Below are positions 40,568 to 53,200 of a DNA stretch of 64,000 nt, one piece after another. Origin of the DNA: Ianthella basta (Eukaryota; Porifera; Demospongiae; Verongiida; Ianthellidae); NCBI GenBank assembly GCA_964019415.1, contig OZ025870.1, positions 6,375,415 to 6,439,414 of the forward strand, read 5' to 3'. The number at the start of each line of letters is the position of its first letter. Position 1 is the first letter of the stretch. Position numbers and translations under genes: made by a program. Below the pieces are notes generated by a model, which worked only from the letters and a program-made list of their open reading frames with translations, was not told where the DNA came from and ran no database searches.

Positions 40568-42700
40568 TATACAGGTATTTATGACTACCATGCACCACAC
40601 CACCAGTCCAGAAATCAAAGTAGCAGAGTTTGCAGGGCTATTTCATCTTCTATGTTCAATGATATATATGCATAATTAATTATATTAGCATTAATACTTG
40701 TGAGTGGTGCACATGCAATCAATTAAATGACTGAATTGCTATGCATATTACTGTAAGCATACATATATATACTGCAGACATACACAAGCTCCAGGTAGTG
40801 ATATAATAACATTGATCTTCAAACGACTAAATTATTCATGCAGATGCAGCCACACAAAACATTCAGCACACATGCGCATGCAAACACGGTGATTTATGTA
40901 GTAAAAACATACACAGTGATTAATTTGCAGAAATAGCAGAAGCTTGCATGACCCTTGAAAGGTCCCGCTTTAGGATATAAACAATGGTTACTTACACCGT
41001 CATTACTCTCATGAAAAGACCCTATACATGAACACAGTAATTATATAGATGCATGCAGTTCCCATGGACTCAAACAGCAACTGACGCATGACTAGACATA
41101 AAAATATGCATTTGGTCCTACTGACAAATTCTATAAGTGACTTCCGGCTATATAACTAATTTAAGTCGGTATTAATGGATGATACAAGAACTTCAAATCC
41201 ACAGATCCGAATGTGTAAAAGAGGGGGATCACATGCACCCTAAGCTGATAAACCTCCAGGGCGTATGTGGGTGTTGTGAACAAGTCAGATCAATGCGTAG
41301 TTGGAGTTATTATTGTAGAGTACATATCTGTTTACCTTTAGGCTACTAATTAAACTGGACAACATTTTAGCGAATTTGCCATGCAAAGCAAATCCATCAT
41401 TGTAACCCATTAGCACCACCAGCAGCTCTTCTAAGTGGTTTAAAGAGGCCCAACAGAAATTTTAACTTGGAATGGGCCAATGGATGTTGAGTGGACAAGA
41501 GAAATTGAAAGAGAAGGATAATCTTACACCCGAGTCCTACTAATTGCTGAATTTAAGAAGATAAGTATTCAGCTTTGGAATTTTGTTGCTGGCAAAAGCA
41601 AAAATTGTGACAGACAAATGTGCCAAAGAACATAGATGCCTGTACATATAGCAGAAGCATGCATGGAAACACAACTTTCAATCTCAGGCTTACATCAATA
41701 TGAGCACATGCAATGCTGTAGAGCACTGCGACAAGTGCTTGCTCTGACAATTATGGATAAATCATGTTGAACCTCATTGGCATCCAAACCTGAAGCAATC
41801 TTTACAATTATCTGGCCACTGAAATTTCCACTAAGTAAGCTCACTAGATGCAGTGCTGTAATAAATCAAGGTCCTATCTACTGCTGCATCCCTCACAACT
41901 CCCACAGCTACCCAGATGGCTTGAACCTATATTGAATTCAAAAACATTCGCTATAATAGTGCATAGATGTTTTCTGAAATTCTGTACAGTGGAGTTAACT
42001 TACAGTATGTGTAGTCAAATTGCACGTACCACATTTATATTAAACTAATGGTTTAAATTGCTGCCCAATTATTTAAATGCATCATCCATTTAAATGAATG
42101 CACTGTCCACTTTCATAAATGCTGATTAAATAAATGACTGTATTTTGTATAATTACTAGTACACAACAGTAGCATGTATATAATGCAGCCACTCTACAAA
42201 CACAGCCAATCACCTTAGATATGCTAAGGTGATTGTGGTAAACAATCATACCTATTCAAACTGCCCACTACTCTGTCCAAAACCTCTCAAACTAGCATTC
42301 ACAGTTCATTTCTGCACATATTTATAATAAATTTTATATGCCATCTTTGTGCCATCACATGCCCTACCTCATCCACTCCATATTGGCAGAAAGTTTGTAT
42401 GAATTAACATAATGTAGCAAATTAGCAGCAAGAAAGGCATGATGGGGCATCATGAAAACGAGTTAATCACTGGATTTCAACCTAGCCCAGCCTGTCCGTT
42501 ACAGTGGCCTACTGTAATGAACCGAACTTTCATGTGGCATCATCAGTGCAGAAATTGGACTGCTACTTAGCAATGACATACACAATGGAATATGAATAAC
42601 ATTAGCAGCTCAATGAATAGTCTTAATCAGAGCAACAAAGCCGAGACTAACTGATCTATACTGTTATTGTCTCAAAGAGCAATGTGCTAATTCTAATAAA
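40568..42700. other. No gene seen; one strong hairpin
   Basis: AT-rich. CAATCACCTTAG-ATATG-CTAAGGTGATTG at 42207-42235 is a perfect 12-bp hairpin. The last 100 bp before 42700 (GCTCAATGAATAGTCTTA at about 42610) is the duplicated promoter region of the collagen genes. Confidence 0.4.
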
Positions 42701-42743
42701 ATATTGCAGTGGAGATTACTGAAGAGAAATGGAAGCCAAAGCT

Positions 42744-43575
42744 TTTGGCTTTGCAACTGTGCTGATGCTACTATTAATCCAGCACAACAGAGCTATATAC
42801 TAAAAGAACATTTAGCCATGTATCTCCACCAATACCAGGACTGCCTGGACGTGATGGCACCCCAGGACTCAATGGCACTCCTGGGAAGGAAGGTTCTCTG
42901 GGGTCACCAGGGCCACCGGGAAGCTGTCTGGTGAAAGACTGTACAAACTGCGCACAAATTCTTGAAGTAAATCTCACTTCAGGGGAGTATGAATTAGCTT
43001 CTCAGTCAGCAATAACTCTTAATTGGAATAGACTACCAACTTCACCTGCTGGTACGTGCACTAGGCAGGGGGTGATGACAGCAACCTTTCCACAACCAAG
43101 GCAGGGACGTCAACCATGCAGACTGAAGCTTGACTTTCACTTTCAAGCATCCAGAGTAGGTTGGACATTTGACATTGGTGACTCGCCAACAGTGAATGGT
43201 TACGGCAGTGATGCTGGCACTACCTCCAATGCAGCAGAGGTACATAGTCTCAATAATCACACCCTTACCTACATCGGCACTCTTCCAGGATACCGTGACT
43301 ATACCATTGATGGACATTTACTAGTTGAAGGTAACATACTCCTTACCAACATTGTCACCATTACCATTGGAGATGAACTTGTTGAAATTGACAACCACCG
43401 TGGTGTTCAGCGGCGCTATGAGAGCCCCTATCTCTTCACACTCAATGGACAGGCAACCACCTATGGCTCAATTGACTACAAAATCCACTTCAGTATGAAT
43501 CGTGTGATTCAAAGTACCTATCACTCTGGTGCAGGCCTCTACAAGGCTATTGTACACGAGTGCTGCAACCCTTGA
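42744..43575 (+). pseudogene. Short-chain collagen copy, 5' broken
   Basis: Paralogue of the intact gene at 47377. The start region is recognisable (ATGGAAGCC, then a hydrophobic signal-like stretch AFGFATVLMLLLIQHNRA), but the frame hits TAA and TAG where the intact gene has its CPCHYKS segment. The collagenous part, in another frame from about 42820, has only about eight Gly-X-Y triplets (PIPGLPGRDG, GTPGLNG) instead of about 80. The C-terminal non-collagenous domain is open and well conserved through ECCNP and the stop at 43575. Either the gene now starts differently (no good upstream ATG is seen) or the copy is dead with a recently decayed 5' end. Confidence 0.7.
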
Positions 43576-44490
43576 TACATGCAACTTGTATTACCAACTA
43601 CCATGGCCGATTCCCATAGCTAAGTGCGACCATGTACTTGCACACACACTGTAGCTGGAGTGTTATAACTATAGTATGCATGCCTTTGCATCATAACAGT
43701 ATTAATTGTATGCAACAATATTGTGTGAAGTGTATTCTTTATATGTAAGCTTCTCTTCTCTTTGATGCAATTCTTCTTTGACGCATCTTGCAATGGCAGT
43801 AGTACCAAGAATTTCAAGTGTAGCAGTGTGACTGAAATCAATGTTTGTACAATGACAAGGGGTGAATCTTTACTGCAGCCATTTTGTTGTCAGTGGTTGA
43901 GTGGTGATCAAGGTTAATGATTGTATTTAATGGAATCTGAGTAAAATTATATATCTAGGTCAGTAGGTGAAGAGAGTCTAGAGTATACACCACATAGGTA
44001 AATGATACATTAGTTTCCACATACTATTCACCACGTACAAGAGAATATAAGTATATACAGTACATCCAAACAAAACTTGGTTGCATGATAGCTGGTGAAG
44101 TCAGATGTGAACTATAATAGCTATACCAGCAAGGTCGACATGCACATTGTATATTTTAACAGTTTGTTTTTCGCAGAAAGAAAACAATCCAAATTGTAAT
44201 CATTTTCATTCGTTAACTAAAGATGTAGCAGAGATGTTCCATTCTGCTATGTGCAGTAAATGGATCTAGGTCACCATGAGCCCATGTAGCTGCAGGAGAG
44301 TGTTGTGAATAAAAGACCAGAATTATCTTGCTGCATGGTCCCAGATTATAAACAATGATCAAGACCTGATTGCTATTGACTAGCAGCACCTTGCCAGCAT
44401 ATACGTATAACAATTATAATATGTGTATTCATGTTCAGATTCACTCCATGGAGCTGCTGCAGTGACTTCTACTGATAACTGCCAATCTTG
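43576..44490. other. No gene seen
   Basis: AT-rich 3' flank of the collagen copy. Confidence 0.4.
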
Positions 44491-44494
44491 AAGA

Positions 44495-44690
44495 GATTGG
44501 CAGTCACTTTGTGAGGATCTCTCCAGGCTGGCTGTGTGGTGTCAGCAGTGGCAACTCCCACTGAACACCAAGAAATGCAAGGCAGTGTGCATTACACTCA
44601 AGATGAAGCCCCCTACCTTCACTTGGGTAGACACGTTCAAGTACCTAGGCATATTAGTGGATAACAAGTTCAAATGGGTGATGTGTTGAG
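44495..44690 (+). pseudogene. LINE reverse-transcriptase fragment (Jockey/CR1-like)
   Basis: The frame reads DWQSLCEDLSRLAVWCQQWQ, then LPLNTKKCKAVCITLKMK and FKYLGILVDNKFKW. These are the conserved post-catalytic RT motifs (W..W.L.LN..KC and FKYLG...D..LKW). Truncated on both sides. Confidence 0.65.
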
Positions 44691-45175
44691 CAAATGGGAG
44701 TTGAAGGTAAATTGGAGGAATTAAGACTAAGGTGATGAGGGTGGCTGGGAAGAGTGAGGATTGTGAAGTTAAATTTGGCGAGGAGGTAATAGATCAGGTA
44801 GATGAAATGAAGTAATTGGGTGTGATAATTAGTAGTGATGGGAGGATGGGAAAAAAGTGGAGGCAAGGATTGGGAGTGCAACACGAGTGATTGGGGGGCA
44901 TGAACAAAACCGTATTGAAGAGGAAGGTACTAAGGAGGAGCACAAAATTGAAAGTGGTGAATGCAACAATGATCCCCACACTATTGTATGGTTGTGAGAC
45001 GTGGTGCCTGTCAAAGCATCTAGAATCTAGGGGACAAGCCACTCAGATGAATGTCTTGAGGTGGATCGAAGGAGTAAGTAGAAAGGATAGGGTAAGGAAT
45101 GTGGCATCAGGGAGAAGCTACATCAAGGGTGCATATATAGGAGAATTACACTACGAGCTGATGAAGATGCTATAG
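44691..45175 (+). pseudogene. Second LINE reverse-transcriptase fragment, different family
   Basis: In disrupted frames: LGVIISSDGRM, RIGSATRVIGGMNK, LKVVNATMIPTLLYGCETW and MNVLRWIEGVSRKDRVRN. This is the C-terminal RT region of another LINE group, typical for LLYGCETW elements. It directly abuts the previous fragment, indicating insertion of one relic into another. Confidence 0.65.
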
Positions 45176-45977
45176 CAACATTTGACATCTGGCAGCACAG
45201 GTAGGCCAGGTGAAGGGCTCATACAGGTTTCACAAACGTTTGAACAAACAATCACCCAGCATATCTTTGACCACCGAGAAAGTTGGAAGATTGGATTATC
45301 TTATTAAATGTGAATATAATGTACACTGAAGGAGTCTGTATCTGTCTGTTTTAGCTTTACTGTAAGCCAACGCACGCAGACCAATATTCATTCACTTTCA
45401 TTCTAGCATCATCACCAAATGTTCTCTCGCACAGGGTGCATGTGAAAAGGTGAATGTGAAATATGAGTCTTCCGGAAATTAGGACAGACTGGCAAGAAGG
45501 CAAAATTTTCATGCTTAGAAGATGTCTTTAAAGTCAGCAAGTTCCATGAAAGAGCTAACATGATTTAGTGTACTCTATATAGTGATGAAGACTGTGTCAC
45601 ACTGTTATCTTTATGGAGATCACGAGACAAAGTAAGCAATTGCAGAGTCTCCACCGAACGTTTTGTACATATTAATACTACCTGTACAAAATTAATGCAC
45701 AATAAGGATTGTGTAACCATAGGGATGAAGGCTGAACTCATAATATTATGTACCCCTCAGAACAGGTAATGATATCAAGGCACAGATTGCATAATTATAA
45801 ATATAATACTGCTAATGAAGTAGACTACAACAGAAAGAAGGATGCATGCATATGCATGAGATATACATGCAAGGTACATTGCAAAGACTGTGAATTAGAA
45901 GAAAACAGCAATGTGTCCTTGCAAAATATTATCTGCCTAGCCAGCTACTGATCTGCTACAGCATACTCCAAAAAATG
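45176..45977. other. No gene seen
   Basis: AT-rich, no coding or repeat structure recognised. Confidence 0.4.
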
Positions 45978-46159
45978 CAGTGGAACCCACTTAATACAAA
46001 CTCACTTAACATGAAATTTCATTTAACATGAACAAATTTCAAGTCCCCACGGCACTGTAAATGTTGTAAAACCTATAATTCCTTTAACATGACATTCTCT
46101 GAACATAAAACATATATTTCTATTGGTCTGACAAATTTTATGTTAAGTGGGTTCCACTG
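45978..46159. mobile_element. pogo-like MITE
   Basis: 182 bp with inverted ends CAGTGGAACCCACTTAA (left) and TTAAGTGGGTTCCACTG (right), plus internal ACATGAAATTT/AAATTTTATGT pairing. Same terminal style as the MITE at 40391. Confidence 0.7.
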
Positions 46160-47220
46160 TATTACATCATCACAAGACAAGTACTAGTGCTAGCTGCCAG
46201 TATCAGAGGCTTGCATATTTTAGCTAGGAAGCATAGTACTGAGTCAGTTATGCACCAACGGTTGGAAAATCAAGAGCAGGCATGCATGCAAATGCATTAG
46301 AGAAACTATATATCTTTTATATATCACTGTCCACATGATACTATGCACATGTAATATAACCTTTTAACCCATCCTTTAAGCTACTCTGTCTTATCTCACC
46401 AGTTTTCTTCCCATGCCAGCTTATAGTCAATTGAACACCTTATGCCATCATGTGCACCTCTTCTTTCACTGCTCATCACTTTATAATGTATTAGATGCAC
46501 AAATCAGTAAGTAGTACATAACTTGGGAACAAGCATGCATGTTGCTAGAGGAATCAATGGGGTTACACCACCAGCTTACTACACTTGGTGTCACAGCTGG
46601 TTAGGAGGATTAAAAGGCACTATTGAGTTAATTGGCTAGCAGCAATTACCTTTTCCATATAGCATCCTACACAGATGGAGAGCCCCACACAGCTATTTTG
46701 CCCTTCTAGCAACAACTGATGAGCCTATGCAGTGGTATCACTGCCAGAGTACTTTAGAACACATGCAACCCTGACTCAAGCCATCTTTCCTGGCTGAGGT
46801 CCCCCCCCCCCCCCCCCCCCAAGTTGAAATTTAAACCACATGCAAGTGTTCTATCACTTGCAGTGGATACATATGGAGGTGGCATACATTATATCATTGG
46901 CCATACACCACACCGATGAGCCCCATGGCCAATCAGGTTGCAACAGCTTATATCTGTAGCTCTCCATTTTTGTAGGGTGTCATTGGGGGTGTAGCCTGTT
47001 AATATAGCTCATTGACCTTTTGGGCCTCCCAGCTGACGTACTGTGACACCAACACAGGTGTGGTAGGCTGGTGGCATAAACCCAGTGATCCTTCTAACAA
47101 CAATTGAGTCCATGCAGTTGCATCACTGCAACAATCACACTAGGACAATGCATGAGATTGCCAATACAAGCTTTGAGCTGGCAGTCAAACATGGATGCTT
47201 ACAAATGCTGTGAATGGCAT
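46160..47220. other. Intergenic, C20 run and collagen upstream region
   Basis: Twenty consecutive C at 46801-46820. CCATTTTTGTAGGGTG at about 46966 recurs near 5938. Two loosely similar segments (46700-46740 and 47090-47130) suggest a local duplication. No gene. Confidence 0.5.
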
Positions 47221-47260
47221 TAAAGGCTCAATGAATAGTCTTAACTGCAGCAACGTACCC

Positions 47261-47268
47261 TATAAAAG
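47261..47268 (+). promoter_or_regulatory. TATA box of collagen gene
   Basis: TATAAAAG lies 116 bp before the chosen ATG. Sequence upstream (GCTCAATGAATAGTCTTAA) is shared with the broken copy near 42610. The TATA motif itself is not evident there, which may explain the different fates. Confidence 0.6.
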
Positions 47269-47376
47269 TGAGGCTTAGAAGGCACCTGCCCTACTACTGT
47301 TGCAAAGAGCAGCTTGATACTGCTACTGCAGCAGAGGGTGCTGGAATACTGCCGCAAGTTACAGGATCCAGTAGAA

Positions 47377-48894
47377 ATGGAAGCCACATCAATTCGCCTT
47401 GCAACCATGCTCCTGGGGCTGCTTCTGCTCGTCCACTTCAACAGAGCTGTAAACTGCCCATGCCATTACAAATCTCCACCAATACCAGGACTTCCAGGAC
47501 GCGAAGGTCCACAAGGACGTGAAGGTTCACCCGGACGTGATGGCCTTCCAGGCCGTGATGGCCCTCCAGGTATTAATGGTACCCCAGGAGCTGATGGTAC
47601 TCCAGGACGCGATGGCCTGCCAGGAGCTGAAGGTCCCCCAGGAATGAGCTGTATCCCAGGAGTTGATGGTGTGCCAGGAATTAATGGTACTCCTGGAGTT
47701 GATGGTACCCCAGGACGTGACGGTGTCCCAGGTCTCAATGGCACACGCGGACAGGATGGTCCAGTCGGACCACCAGGACCATCAGGACGTGATGGCTTCC
47801 CAGGAGATGATGGTACGCCAGGAATTAATGGCACTCCAGGAATAAATGGCACCCCAGGAGCTGATGGTGCTCCAGGACATGACGGCTCCCCAGGAATCAG
47901 TGGCCCACCAGGAGTAGGTGGTATGCCAGGAATTAATGGTACTCCAGGTGTTGATGGTACTGCAGGACGTGATGGCATCCCAGGAGTTGATGGTACGCCC
48001 GGAAATGATGGCCTGCCAGGAACTCAAGGCCCCCCAGGAGTTGATGGTACCCCAGGCCATAATGGTGTCCCAGGGCTCAATGGCACTCATGGACAGGATG
48101 GTCCAGCCGGACCACCAGGACCATCAGGACCATCAGGACGTGATGGCTCTCCAGGAGTTGATGGCACCCCAGGCCAAGATGGTGTCCCAGGACTCAATGG
48201 CATACCAGGACAAGATGGTCCAGCCGGACCACCAGGAAGCTGTCTGGTGAAAGACTGCGCAAACTGCACACGCATTCTTGAAGTTGACCTCTCTTCAGGA
48301 AACTACGAATTATCTTCTCAGTCAGAAATGACTCTCAACTGGAATGTGTATCCAACTTCACCTGCTGGTACGTGCACTAGGCAGGGGGTGATGACAGCAA
48401 CCTTTCCACAACCAAGGCAGGGACGTCAACCATGCAGATTGAAATTTGACTTTCACTTTCAATCATCCAGAGTAGGTTGGACGTTTGACATTGGTGACTC
48501 ACCAACAGTGGATGGTTACGGCGGTGATGCTGGCACTACCTCCAATGCAGCAGAGGTGCATAGTGTCAATAACCACACCAATGTCTATACCGGTACTCTC
48601 CCAGGATACCGTGACTACACCGTTGATGGACATTTACTAGTTGAAGGTAACGCACATTTCCTTACCAACGTTGTCACCGTTACCATTGGAGATGAACTTG
48701 TTGAAATTGACAACCGCCGTGGTGTTCAGAGGCGTTATGAGAGCCCCTATCTCTTCACACTCAATGGACAGGCAACCACCTATGGACCAATTGACTACAA
48801 AATCTACTTCAGTATGAATCGTGTAGTGCGTGGCAGTTATCGCTCCGGTACAGGCCTTTGCAAAGCCATTGTACAGGAGTGCTGCTACCCTTGA
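47377..48894 (+). CDS. Spongin-type short-chain collagen, intact single exon
   Basis: Secreted extracellular-matrix protein, 505 residues. ATG at 47377 chosen because it begins a clear signal peptide (MEATSIRLATMLLGLLLLVHF); the open frame extends upstream to 47314 without another Met of that kind. A short CPCHYKSPP segment follows, then about 80 Gly-X-Y triplets (about 36-288) rich in GTPGxDG and GINGTPG, with one break where Cys92 replaces Gly (GMS-CIP-GVD). The C-terminal domain (about 289-505) contains conserved cysteines (CLVKDCANC, GTCTRQG, QPCRLKFDF, GLCKAIVQECC) and matches the non-collagenous domain of demosponge short-chain collagens, a group related to type IV collagen. NNHT in this domain and NGT triplets are N-glycosylation sequons. 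Confidence 0.93.
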   Translation: MEATSIRLATMLLGLLLLVHFNRAVNCPCHYKSPPIPGLPGREGPQGREGSPGRDGLPGRDGPPGINGTPGADGTPGRDGLPGAEGPPGMSCIPGVDGVPGINGTPGVDGTPGRDGVPGLNGTRGQDGPVGPPGPSGRDGFPGDDGTPGINGTPGINGTPGADGAPGHDGSPGISGPPGVGGMPGINGTPGVDGTAGRDGIPGVDGTPGNDGLPGTQGPPGVDGTPGHNGVPGLNGTHGQDGPAGPPGPSGPSGRDGSPGVDGTPGQDGVPGLNGIPGQDGPAGPPGSCLVKDCANCTRILEVDLSSGNYELSSQSEMTLNWNVYPTSPAGTCTRQGVMTATFPQPRQGRQPCRLKFDFHFQSSRVGWTFDIGDSPTVDGYGGDAGTTSNAAEVHSVNNHTNVYTGTLPGYRDYTVDGHLLVEGNAHFLTNVVTVTIGDELVEIDNRRGVQRRYESPYLFTLNGQATTYGPIDYKIYFSMNRVVRGSYRSGTGLCKAIVQECCYP

Positions 48895-50195
48895 CACTAC
48901 CAACTGTAACAGCTTCAAGTGTGACCGTGTGTATGCAGATCAAACTGCAGTAGCTACAGTAGGCATACGTTTACAGTATAGCACTAGTTTCGTGTGTAAC
49001 AGAATGTGTGAAGTTTATATTATACTATAGGCTAGTTGGATTCAGTAAGCACTTTCTTGATGTATTAATACATTTACAATAATTACAATAGCCTTAGGAC
49101 TAACACTAACTTTGAATTGTGACAGTGTGATTGCAATTAATGCGTTGTACAATGTTGAAGGCTGTCTGAACATTTGCAGCATGCAGCCAATTAATTATAA
49201 ATTGACTTCACTGCTGCATGGCCAAGGATCATAGTACATATTCTTTACATTTTTGCTAGTATATGTGGCATGTCTGTATGTACGTCCACTATTGCATGCA
49301 TTAAATGCGAAACGGAAGCTATAGTGCACCATCTCCCTAATTATCACTGCCCCAATGGATTCTTCTCCTGTTGGACAAACTTGCATGTGTGGGGCATATA
49401 ATTATATCATAATAACCTTTGCATTTACTTTCACAGTGTATAGACATAATTATTTTCAAGTCATACTTACTTTCGAATAATAACTTATTTTCACAAAACA
49501 TACTGCAGAATATCTGTCAACTAAATTTTGTAGAATTTTAGCCTCATGATCCCACATGCATATGCATGGTCATGCTAAGACAAAATAGCCACCATATACA
49601 GCTAGAGGAAGAGGAACAACCCACATGATAGCTACATTATGCCATCATCACTGGCATCCTTCTTCTCTGCCAACATTACATCCAGATTTGCGTAATGATC
49701 TTTGGGTGATAGGATTTTGACTGAAAGTGGCCCATGAGTCCAAATTTTCATGTGTATATACCAATTTTTGCAAATAGGGACTTACCAACAAACATAGATA
49801 GTGTTATTGCATACAATATACATGTATGAATGTACCTAACCCTAACATTATAAGAACAGGTGTTACTTCAGCGTCACATATATATGTACCTAGCTGTTGC
49901 TTATTAGCATAATGCTATTAGTTATAGCAAAATCAGCGTATAAGAGACAAAGCACATTTGTGCTAGTATAGAGGTAAACAATTGGAGCTATTTACATAAT
50001 TTATAGATTCATTATTGAGCACTAGTCTTTTCGTTTCAGGAGCCTACCAATTCACAAGAAGAACACATATAGGGAGTTACACAATGAATGATATTATATA
50101 GTAAGTGGGATATACATCGTGCATCTCATGCATCCCGTTGTGAGGTATTCAGTGACATCATTGAGGCATGTAATAAAGGAACAACAATTTTGCTA
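48895..50195. other. No gene seen
   Basis: AT-rich 3' flank of the collagen gene; no repeats recognised. Confidence 0.4.
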
Positions 50196-50405
50196 ATGAG
50201 TCTGCACTGCTACTGCTGTAAAGAGCTGTTTCATATTATATACTTCCATTGCAGTTTGGGGCATTGGCACAGTGATGCCAGTACGTTACACGATCCAGGA
50301 GAGATGGAAGCTACATCTACAGCCTTGCAATTTTGCTCCTGTTTCTGCCCACCCAGCACAACAGAGATGCAATTGCCCATGCCATTGCACGTGCACATTT
50401 CTATC
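50196..50405 (+). pseudogene. Third collagen copy: promoter/signal-peptide fragment
   Basis: CACTGCTACTGCTGTAAAGAGC, GATCCAGGAGAGATGGAAGC and CCCATGCCATTGCA align with the leader, ATG and CPCH region of the intact gene (47300-47470). The signal region is frameshifted after MEATSTAL, and no Gly-X-Y or C-terminal domain follows. Confidence 0.6.
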
Positions 50406-50618
50406 AAGTTACTTCATTGGAGTTGTACAATTGCAAGCTGAATCATATGGCACATAACAATTGTCAACAATATTGATATAACCCCCATGCAACATCATTT
50501 GGCAGTGGTCGATGAGTTTCTTTAAAGAAGCAATTGACTATGGACAGTCTCATTGACAGACCAACGCTGAAACCTTTATGCATGAATAGCATATTGACAG
50601 TATGCATGGCACACAATG

Positions 50619-52186
<1,568 letters not shown>

Positions 52187-52347
52187 TAAAATCTCATATA
52201 ACAACTGTGCAGACATTGGGGTCATTTGCAGCTGTTTCTGCCACAACTTGTGCAAATTTGCACTTGTTTACTTTTACACCGCATTCTTTTGTGCAAGAAA
52301 CAGCTGTAAATGACCCAAACTGTGGGCAGTTGTTATATAAGATTTTA
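52187..52347. mobile_element. MITE with about 55-bp inverted repeats
   Basis: TAAAATCTCATATAACAACT... pairs with ...AGTTGTTATATAAGATTTTA, continuing through GGGTCATTTGCAGCTGTTTC/GAAACAGCTGTAAATGACCC. The total of 161 bp is nearly all arm, so it can fold into one long hairpin. The TA termini fit a TA target duplication. Confidence 0.7.
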
Positions 52348-53000
52348 ATGGCTTAGAGACGATCATGTACCAGCAAACATGCTACAAAAGATTACATCTT
52401 CTTAAAACTAGCACAAGGGGAGAAGGGCTGAGCTGTCACACCAAGTTAGCACACATTGTAACAACGAACACCAAATTTCTGAGAGATGGAAGTATATAAT
52501 ACAGTCAATGGAAGAACAAGGACAAATGATGTGTGGATGTGTGCAGATGCATGTGTATGCATGTTATTCTTGCACCTATGTGTGCGTCTGTGTTTTGTCT
52601 GTCATTACACATGTTTGTGTGTGAATGTGTATGAGTGTGTGCGTGTGCATGTGACGTCGAACTAAAATTGCATGCTCTCAAAAGTAGAGCTTGCATGGTA
52701 TGTATTATGTCGATATGTATATATACATGTAGGAGTGACTATTGCACCAAGCATGTGAAAGCACACCATGCAAGTAAGAGCACACACACTCATGGTATTG
52801 TGTGACTGCTACCAGACAACTGATGGTTACAACAGCTACAGAACAGTGCGTATATGGAACAGCAATGTTGTAGCAGGAAATGCCAGACAATACACCAATA
52901 CACATGTTGTGGCGTGACTGACCACAGCAAAGATTCAGCTGCAGTACACATTGCATCATGCATATGGTGCACAATGTTATGCAGGAAAATACAATGAATG
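52348..53000. other. No gene seen
   Basis: GTGT-rich simple sequence at 52530-52650, otherwise unremarkable. Confidence 0.4.
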
Positions 53001-53200
53001 CTCAATGAACAATACACACAATACATACAATGAGGTACTGGAAAAGAAAAATATGAATGGTACCAATGGTGAAGTAAACACAGAAGCATTTGTTTGTTTG
53101 CTCAATGAACAATACACACAATACATACAATGAGGTACTGGAAAAGAAAAATATGAATGGTACCAATGGTGAAGTAAACACTGAAGCATTTGTTTATTTC
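53001..53200. repeat. Exact-period tandem duplication, 2 x 100 bp
   Basis: 53001-53100 and 53101-53200 (CTCAATGAACAATACACACA...) differ at only about three positions, so the duplication is recent. Confidence 0.95.

Noticed and set aside
43620-43841. 73-codon minus-strand frame after the collagen copy
   Set aside because: AT-rich random-looking peptide with no homology features.
47466-47978. Pro/Gly-rich frames on the minus strand and other frames of the collagen gene
   Set aside because: The 9-bp periodicity of collagen codons keeps antisense and shifted frames open; only the plus frame has signal peptide and C-terminal domain.
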